Positions 1 to 9,000 of a stretch of 11,095 nt of DNA are shown here, piece after piece. The notes under the pieces were generated by a model, which saw only the letters and a program-made list of their open reading frames with translations, was not told the DNA's origin and made no database searches. Every line of letters begins with the position of its first letter. Within the stretch, counting starts at the first letter, position 1. A program made the position numbers and the translations under genes. The stretch covers positions 1 through 11,095 of the forward strand of contig JAHWYA010000021.1 of the NCBI GenBank assembly GCA_020028115.1, read 5' to 3'. This stretch comes from Anaeromyxobacter sp. (GTDB taxonomy: Bacteria; Myxococcota; Myxococcia; Myxococcales; Anaeromyxobacteraceae).

Positions 1-3000
1 ACGGCAGGGAGCGCCGCCGCCGCCGACGCCGGCAGCGGGTACACCGCGACGTCGGTGGAGTCCGCCACCGCGAGGAGACCGCCCGCCACGACCACCGCGT
101 CGCGGGCCTGGGTGCCGGAGAGGACGGCGCGCAGCGCCGGCGCGGCGGGATCCGAGAGATCCCACAGCTCGACGGCCGAGAGCTCGCTCACGACCGCGAG
201 GCGGCCGGCGAGGCGGATCCGCTGCACGGGACCCGCCGTCGACACCGACGCGATCGCGGCGGGCGCGTTCGGGTAGGAGACGTCGAAGGTGACGAGGCCG
301 GCGTCACTGCCGACCACCGCGAGCGAGCCCGCGAGCGCGACCGCGGTCGCCGGCACCTGCGCCGCGCCTGCCTGCACGAGAGCGCCGGAGGAGTCGACCG
401 TGACCACCCCGAGGCCAGAGGCGCCGAGGGCGACCACTGCCCGGTCCGCGTCGCCCGCGATGTCGTAGGCGGTGGTGCCGAGGGACAGCGATGCCCCCCC
501 GGTGACCGCCGGGAGCACGGCGGTCTTCACAAGGCCCGCGGAGCCGGCGACGGCCCAGAGCCGCCGCGGGGAGAGGTGGAAGCGCGAAACGGCCCCGAGG
601 CCCGCCAGGTTGGCGTTCTCGTTGGACTTGTAGCCCTCGTAGAACGCAGAGCTCCCGGTCCCGGTCGCCTGCTCGGCGGTCACCCACAGCCTGCCGCTCT
701 CGACGTAGTAGACGTCGCGGCCGACGTGCTCCACCTGCTGCACGCTGGAGGGGGTAGCACCGATCACCTTGGCCGACTGGGTCGGGACCGTCGGATCCGC
801 GACATCCACGCGCGACACGCCGAACGTGTTGGTCGCGGCGAGGACGCCGCGGCGGAACGCCGTGAGCCCGAGCGGACGGTCGGACAGCGTCACGGCCCCG
901 AGGCGCGCCGGTAGCGCGTCCGTCCCCGCGGGGAGCGGGCGAAGCTCGACCCCGGCCGACGTCGCGGCGAGGAGCAGCCCCGCGCTCACGGCGACGTCGC
1001 TCGCGTCCAGCGCCTCGGTGGCGACGATGCGAGGCGCGACCGGATCGCGGTAGTCCACGACGCGGAGGAGGCCGTCCGCGCACGCGACGTACGCCGTCCC
1101 GTGGTCGACCGCGAGGGCGCGGGCGCCGGCAGGGAGGGAGACCGTCCCGGTGTTCGAGTAGTTCGAGGTCGGCGTCGGCATCCCGCCGACCTGAACCGTC
1201 GCGCCGTTCGCTGCGACGATGAGGTCCCCGTCGAGGACCGCGGCGGAGATGGCCCCCTGGGTCGGCATGTAGGCGGACGACGCGCTCGCCCCGTCGCTGC
1301 CCACCCCGAAGACGGACAACCCGCCGCTGGGCGGCGCGACGAACACGCCGTTCCCGCTCGCACCCACGGTCACCCCAAAGGAGGTCTGCGTGAGGGTCGG
1401 CGCGGCCGGGTCGATCAGGCTGACCCGGTAGAAGAGGCCCGTCGTGGCGCGGGCGAAGAACGCGCCACCACCGGCCCGGACCTCGATCCACGCCGACGTG
1501 TCGGAGTACACCCCCACGCGCCGCGGCGCGGCCGGGTTAGAGACGTCGACGACCTCGAGGCCACCGGCTCCGCGGGCCAGGAGCACGAAGTCCCCGAGGA
1601 CCCCGTAATCGAACGCCGCGGGGGCCGGGTAGCTCGCGAGGGGCGAAAGCTTGGGCGAGGCGCCGCGCTCGAGCTTCGCGATCTGCAACCCCTGGGCGGT
1701 GAGCGCGAACAGTATGTCGCCGCGCAGCTCGAGCCGCCGCGCTCCGGCGAGGCCGCCGCCGACGATGGCCGTGGGCTGGGCGGGCAGCACCGGCGTCACG
1801 ACGAGGAGCGTCCGCGTCCGATTCGCGGCGGTGTTCCCGGACCGGTCGGAGGCGCTCGCGACGAGCTCGTAGGTCGTCCCGGGCGCAGCGTCCAGCGGCA
1901 CGTCGAGCACGAGGATCGAGCCGCCGAGCGCGACGGACACGCCGCCGCGGCGGGCCTCCACGACCACCTGCTCGACCGCCACGTTGTCGCTGACGGTCGC
2001 CCTGGCCGTGACGCGCGTCCCCGGCGCGACCGCGATGGGCGCCGAGCCGGTGCCGGCGGGATCGCCCGGGTCGATGGCGAGGGAGCCGATGACCGGGCGC
2101 GAGGTGTCGTCGGAGCTCGAGAAGGAGGTGGCGCCGATCCCGGCGCGTCCGTCGAGGTCGTAGGCGATGGCCTGGACCTCGATGGTCCGGCCGCCGATCC
2201 CCATCGGAACGTAGATCGAGCCGGTCCACGGAGCGGCGTCGACCACCTGCTGGAGCCGCCAGGTGGTCTCGTCGATGGCCTTGGTCAGGAACCGCACCTC
2301 GCGGATCACGGAGCCGGACGTCACCGTCGCCGTGACGGGCACGAAGGTGCCCTCGAACTTCGCGACGGGGCCGCCGACGGCCACCGTGACCGCGGGGCCG
2401 CCGGGGGTGAGGTCGTCTCGGATCGTGACGGTGCGGGTCAGGGCTGGCCCGCGCCGGCCCTGGAAGTCGATCGCAACCGCCTGGAGGGTGTAGGCGGAGT
2501 CGGCGCCGACGGCGGGCGCAGTCAGCTCGGTCGACAGGACCGGGGCCGAGGCAGTCGCGAGCGCCCCGCCCTCGACGAGGGAGAACTCGACCGAGGCGAC
2601 GCGCCCGGGCTCGGACGGGATCGCCGTGACGGCGAGGGGCGTCCCCTCGAGAATGACCTCGGGAGCGCGGAGGTCCGCCAGCGATGGGCCGCTGGACGGG
2701 ACCGTGAGCGTCACGACGGCATGCGCGGTCGTGACGTGGCCCGCGAGGTCACGGACACGGAGCGCGATCGCTGCGCTGGAGCCGGTCGCCGGGAGGTCGA
2801 CGAAGACCGGGACGCGCGAGTCGCGCACGTCGACGATCCGGCCGTTCACGAGCAGCTCGGCGGAGTACCCGTCGAGCGGATCCGCGTCCGTCACCGACGC
2901 CGAGAGCGCCACGCGACCGCCCGCCGGCGCGCTCGCCGGAGCGGCGAGCGTCACGACGGGCGCGGCGCCGCCGACCGAGAGGCCGAGGTGCGCGATCCCA

Positions 3001-6000
3001 CCGGACTGGATGGCGAACACGTCGGCGCCCCCTGCGACCGGGACCCCGGTGATCGCCGGGAAGAAGCCCTGGACGGCGGGCGTTTCGCCCGCGCCTGCGC
3101 GGACGACCGACAGGCCCGTCTGGTCCGAGGCGAGCAGCCACCCGCCGCGGCCCGCGGCGGAGCGCGCGGCGTCGAACGCGACCGTGGAGGCACTCGTGAC
3201 CCTGAAGTCGTCGAACAGCGCCTTGCAGGTACTCGAGCCGGGGGAGTTCGTCGCGAGGCCGATGTACAGCGGGTCGCTCATCGCGACGGTCTGGGCCGAG
3301 CCCTGCTGCGTCCAGGTAACGCCGTCGACGGACCAGGCGCCGGTGAAGGTGTTCCCCGAGCGCGTGAGCTTGAGCCACTTGGGCGCAACGGCGCCTGCGG
3401 TGGCGCTCGGCTGCGCCCCTTCACCCCGGGTCGCGCGTGTCAAGAGCTCCGTCGTCCCGCTCGCCAACGTCTCAATCATGACGTACGGGCTCGAGGGATC
3501 GAGGTCCTGTCGCACCATGAGCCCGGCGGTCGCCGTCGAGTACGAGCCGCTCGAGACGGCATCGACGCGGACGACGGCGGTGAAGTCGCCGCGCACGCCG
3601 CTCTGCCACAGGTAGCCGATCGCGTCACTCCCCGAGTACGGCAAGTTCTTGGAGGTGTTCGAGCGGACCTCGACGGCACGGCTCGTGACATACGGCGCCG
3701 CCGCCTGGGCACCTCCGATCTCGACTTTGCTCCACTTCGACGAGAGCGTTCCCTCCGCGAACCGGTCGTTGGCCGTCGTGCCCGCACCGGTCGCCCCGGC
3801 GACCCGGAACTCCCCGATGAGCGCCCTGGTCGGGGTGGACGCGCCGCCGCTGTGCGCCGTGAGCCCGACGTACACCGGGTCCCGGAACCCGCCCTGGATC
3901 TCGCTCCCCACCTGACTCCAGGTGACGCCGTCCTCGGACCGGTAGGCGCGGAAGAAGTTGCCGGCTCGCGCCAGGCGGATCCACGCAGGCGCCGTCCCGC
4001 CGTCGCTGCCCCAGACCGACATGTACCCGCCGTCCGTGGTCCTGCCGTACCTCATGATGGCGCCGTCCGTCCGGACGGTGACGCCCACCGCGCGACCCCA
4101 GGGGGTGAGGTCCTGCCGAAGCAGGATTCCTGCCGCGTCGCTGCCGCTGGACTTCCCGAGGGCGACGACGTTCACGTCGACCGTGAAGTCTCCGCTGAAC
4201 GTGCCCTGGTGCAGGTAGGTGAGCTGGTCGGTCGTGCCGCCGAACCCGGTGCCGCTCCCCGGGAGGACGAGCATCGGGCCGCGGGCGAACGGTCCGGGCT
4301 GGACCGCCTGCGCGAGATCGCTCTTGGTCCACCGGCGCGCGACGTCCACCGGGTTCTCGAAGTCGTCATCGCGGCGGACGAGGGCGATCGCGCCGTCGGG
4401 GACGAGGGCCCCGGAGGCGGTCGCGAAGCAGGTCGCGGCCGTCCCGACGACGCACACGCGCCCGCCGCCCAGGATCGCGACGGAGGTCGCGTCACCGGAC
4501 GCCACGGCCCCGATCGTCACCGGCGCCCACGGCGTCGAGACGTCCAGGACGTGGAGCTGGCCGGACGCGAGGGCGGCGAGGCGGTCGCCGTCTCCCGCGA
4601 TCGCCGTCGTCGAGCCGAGCGCGAGGGTCGAGAGCAGCGCGCCGTTCCCGTCGACGAGGGCGACGCCCTCGTCCGACGCAACGGCGACGGCGCCGTCGAC
4701 GGCGGCGAGCGCCTTCACCTCGCGGCGCAGGTCGAGCGCGGCGCGCACGTAGCCGGAAGACGCGAGCGGCCGGACCTCGACGCGCCCGTGGCCCTCGCGC
4801 CGCAGGCCCACCACCGCGGCGTCGCCGAGGACGGCCACCGCGACGGGCGTACCGGTGAGCACGGCGCTCCCGAGGACGACGCGCGTGCCGCGGTTGCGCA
4901 CCTCCAGGATGCCGTTCCCGGCGGGGACAGGGCCACCGGACGAGGACGTCGCGTACACGCTGTTGCGATACGACCCCCCGCAGATCTCGCTGGGTTTGGC
5001 GTTGCAGGCGAGGTTGCACTCGGACTCGGACACCTTGACGTACCCGAGGGTGTTTCCGCCGAAGCAATACCCGTAGTACTGGAGCCCCGCGTACTTCAGG
5101 CCCTGCGCCCGGGCCGCCGCGAGGCAGCTGTCGACGGTGGCTCCGGAGGACATGAGCTGGACGGGCAGCGCCCGGGCGCCGTCATCGGTGTAGCAGCCCT
5201 GGTACGAGGAGCCCTCGTATCCGGGCAGAGCGCTGAAGGGGTCGCGAGCGACGTCGACGAGCACTTCGCCCTGGAGCGCGATCCCGGCGAGCACGGGGTA
5301 GCTCGGGGGCAGGTCGCGGACGACCTCGACGCCGCCGGCGGCGAACGCGGTCAGGCTCCCGTCGAGGGTGGCGGCCGGGTCGCCATACCCCGGGGCGCTC
5401 TCGGCGACGCGAACGGCGGCGCCATCGGGGCCGAGGGGCAGCTCGAAGGCGGCGGCGGTGCCCAGCGCCCCGTGGGTGCCGACCGAGGTGCCGCCGACCG
5501 AGACGGAGACGGATCCCGCGTCCGTCGCGCCCAGCCCGGCGGCGAGGAGCGTCGAGCCACCGAGGAACTGCGGGCCCGGCGGGTACGCGAAGATGGCGGC
5601 CCCCGGCAGGCCGGCGGTGGCCACGGGGACGATCCAGAGCGTCCGGAGGACCGGATCGCTCTCCACGCCGCTCGCGTCGACCGCGACGGCGCGGAGGAGG
5701 AGAGCCTTCGACGCGCCGCCGACGAGCGGGGCGGTGAACGTGGTGGTCCACGGTGCGGAGGTGAGGACGCGCTCGTCGGTGTCGAGGGAGACCCTGACCG
5801 ACGCCAGGCCGCGCGGCGCAGATGGCGTGAGCGTCACGGCGATCGGCAGCCCTTCGGTGAAGACCGACGGCGTCGGCTCGATGCCGACGAGCGGCTTGAG
5901 GGCCGACGGCTCCACGGTGACCGCCAGGATGGCGATGCCGGCGTTCCCGCGCGAGTCCAGCGCGCGCGCCTCGAGGGTGAAGGTCGTGGTGGACGCCACC

Positions 6001-9000
6001 GCCGGCACGGTCCAGGAGGTGGTCCACGGCGCGGAGCTCAGCGTCGCCTTCTGGACGGTCCCGTCGGCCTTCGGCAGCGAGACCTCGACGGAGGACACGC
6101 CGTTCAGGTCGCTTGCGGACACCACGATCGGGACGACCGCGCCGCTCGCGAGGCGCGGCGCCGCGCCGCCCGAGCCGGCGGGGGACGTGATGCTCACCGC
6201 AGGCGGCGTGGTGTCGCGGACCACGGTCACGGTGACCGGCGTCGCGGTCCCGAGCGCGCTCTTCGCGTCGGTGGCGAACGCCGTGAACGTGCGGGTCACC
6301 TGCTCGACGCCCGCGGGCACCGCCGCGGCGCGCAGCGTCGCGACGGTCGCGTCGGGGTGCGTGAAGGTGGGGGCGACCGGGTACGGGGACGCGTACGCGA
6401 CGCGCCGAAGCCGGACACCGTCGAGGCGCAGCTCCATCGCGGTGATGCCGTTGTCGTCGCTGCCGGTCACCCTGAGGCCGAGGGGGCTCCCCTCCTCGAC
6501 CTGCGAGGCGGTGACGAGCTCGATGGCGCACGCGGGCGGCATGTTGTCGACGACGTTGACGAGGACGCTGTACTCGGCGGGTGGGTTCACGCCGTCGCTC
6601 TCGCGGGCGACGACGGTCGAGGTCTTGCCGAGATCGGCGGTGGGCCAGGTGTAGCGGAACTTGCCGTCCAGGCTCTTCGCCACGGGCACGCCGTCGACGA
6701 CGAGCGACGGGGTCGGCAGGTGGCCGCTGTCCGTGTCGACGCCGGAGACGACGAAGGTCCACGGGATCCCGTAGGCGAGGTCCACGGTGGCCGGCGCCGG
6801 CGGCAGCGCGGTCGCGCTGCCGTCCAGGGCGACCGACACGGTGGGCGGGATGACGTCCCGGACGGTGAAGGTGTGGCTGGTGCCTTCGCTGGACGCGATG
6901 ACGTTGCCGAACGAGTCCCGGACGCCGACGGTGCGCAGCTCGTGCGCCGACGCGGAACGCAGGGACGCCGCGGGAGTGAACAGGATCCGGCGGTTCGGGT
7001 TCCCGGCGTCGTCCGCCGCCACCGCGGTCGTGCCGGCGACGCGCGTGGCCACGCCGTTGATGGTGACGTAGAGCGCGAGCGCGTCCTTGGAGGCGGGATC
7101 GATCGCCTCGCCGAAGGTCACGGACAGGACGGAGTCCACCGGGATCTCGGTCGCCGTCGGCGCCCAGGCGACCGGGATCGGCGGCTCCAGATCGTGGCGG
7201 GAGATCGCCTCGGGGACCTCGAGGACGGGGGTCCCGGGCTGCTCCAGCGCGAGCATCAGCTTCGCCGCGGGGCCGCCCTGAACCTGGACGTCGATGGAGT
7301 CGGAGACCGGGCCGAGCCTGAAGTCGCTCGTGGGACGCAGCGCGCCGTCCACGTACACCTTCAGGGCGCGGGTGAAGCCGGTGCCGGTCACCGTGACCTT
7401 GCCACCAAGGAGACCCACGTCATACGGGGTCACCGCGGTGACGGCGAGCGGCGCGACGAACACGTATGCGCCGTCGATGCCGGCCGAGCGGCCGGCCGCG
7501 TCCTCGACCTCGACGCGCGCCGGCCCGGCGGCCGCGACCGCCGGGGTCCGGACGGTCACGACGTCCGCCGCAGCCCCGACGATCGTGGCCTCCTGCCCGC
7601 CGATGGTGACGCGGGTGACCGCGCCGAGGCCGCTGCCGCCGATGGTGACGACCGTCCCGCCGGCCACGGGCCCGGAGTCGGGCGCGACCGACGCGATGGA
7701 CATGCCCGACGCCGCGGCCCCGCCGCGGACCTGGTACGACCACGGCGCCGCGACGGTGCCGCCGAGGTACGGGGTGGCGCCGAAGGTGACGCGCACGCCG
7801 TACACCTGCCCTGCGACGAGCGGCTGCGCCGGGGTGAAGGTCACGGCGCTCCCGGCCCGGCCGGCGGTGCCGACGAGGGGTGCGCCGCCGCCGAGCAGCT
7901 CGACGGTCGTCCCGCTGGACACCGACGGCGGGAGCTTGCCGGCGATGGTCACGTGGGCGGCGTCCCCGGGCGCGAGGGCGCCACCGGGGAGCGGCGACAG
8001 GTCGGACGCGACGGGGTACGGGAGCTCGTAGGCGCTCACGGACGCGCCGCCGACCACCGCGGTCCCCGCCGCGACCACCGCGTGGGCCACGGAGGCGACC
8101 GGCGCATACGTACGCTCGGTGAATCCGGAGGTGGTGTCGACCCACGAGAGCCGGTTCGACGACCCGGCGAGCAGCCAGGGACCCGCGAGGGTGGCCATCA
8201 GCGGCTTCTCCACGCCCGCCGGGGCGACGTACGCGCCGACCTCGAAGATGGCCGTGGGATCGGTCGCGTCGAGGACGTGCACCGCACGGTCGATGGCGAC
8301 CGCGATGAGGCTGCCCTGCGCCGAGAGGGCGCCGGGGGAGGCCTGGCTGGAGTTGCGGGCCCACCTCGGGCTCGAGCCGACGAGGCCCAGGGATCCGTCG
8401 GCGAGGCTGCGGAGCTCCACCCACGCGCTCGTCGCGTCCTCGACGACCACCGCGAGCGCGCCGTCGACGATGGACATGGCGCGGACGGTGCCGCCGGGGA
8501 TGTACGCGTCGGCCACGACCTGCATGGCGCCGCCGATCGGCGCTAGCATCGAGAGCTCGTTGCCGCCTCCGATCGCCACGAGCGCGCTGCGCTCGTCGGC
8601 GGCCACGGCGGTCACCGCCGAGCCGACCGGGTTCAGGCCCACGCTCTCGAGCTCGGTGAGCTGGCACGGCGCGAGCGGACCGGCGCCGCAGCCATCCACC
8701 GCATACCGCACGATCCGGGCCGGCACCCCGTACGACTCCAGCGCGACGTAGGCGGTCCGGCCCGCCAGCGCGAACGCCACGGCGTGGCCCGACCCGTAGG
8801 CGCGCCGCGCCTGCTCTATTGGCGCGTCGGCGGAGACGTCGAGGGCGACGAGGCTTCCGGACGACGCGTAGACGACCGCGTTCCCGATCGCCCCCATGCC
8901 GTAGGCCGGCTCGTTCAGCGTGGAGCCACGCTGCGCGAGGGTGAACGTGAACCCGTTCGCGCGGGTGTCGGCCACCGCGCCCGTGGGCGTCCGGGTGGCG

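Noticed and set aside
304..1491. Minus-strand open frame of 395 codons in another register
   Set aside because: It is Arg/Gly-rich and featureless, and overlaps regular LVIVD blades in the real frame.
2626..3615. Plus-strand open frame of 329 codons
   Set aside because: The Ser/Thr/Ala/Pro-rich product has no domain, and the opposite strand encodes Ig-like and lectin-like domains across the same bases.
4950..5204. WSC domain as a sign of eukaryotic (fungal) DNA
   Set aside because: There are no introns across 11 kb, and the surrounding TIG, SbsA-Ig and LVIVD modules are typical of bacteria. WSC domains are known from bacteria too.
5182..6762. Minus-strand open frame of 526 codons in another register
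   Set aside because: The product is a low-complexity Arg-rich sequence without motifs, while the overlapping frame encodes clear Ig-like domains and the start of the WSC domain. It is a high-GC shadow frame.
1101..8546. Plus-strand open frame of 2,481 codons
   Set aside because: It is exactly codon-complementary to the minus-strand gene. Its product is Arg/Gly/Asp/His-rich with no recognisable domain, and its openness is explained by missing TTA/CTA/TCA sense codons.
7420..8667. Minus-strand open frame of 415 codons in another register
   Set aside because: It is Arg-rich low complexity and overlaps TIG and propeller coding sequence.
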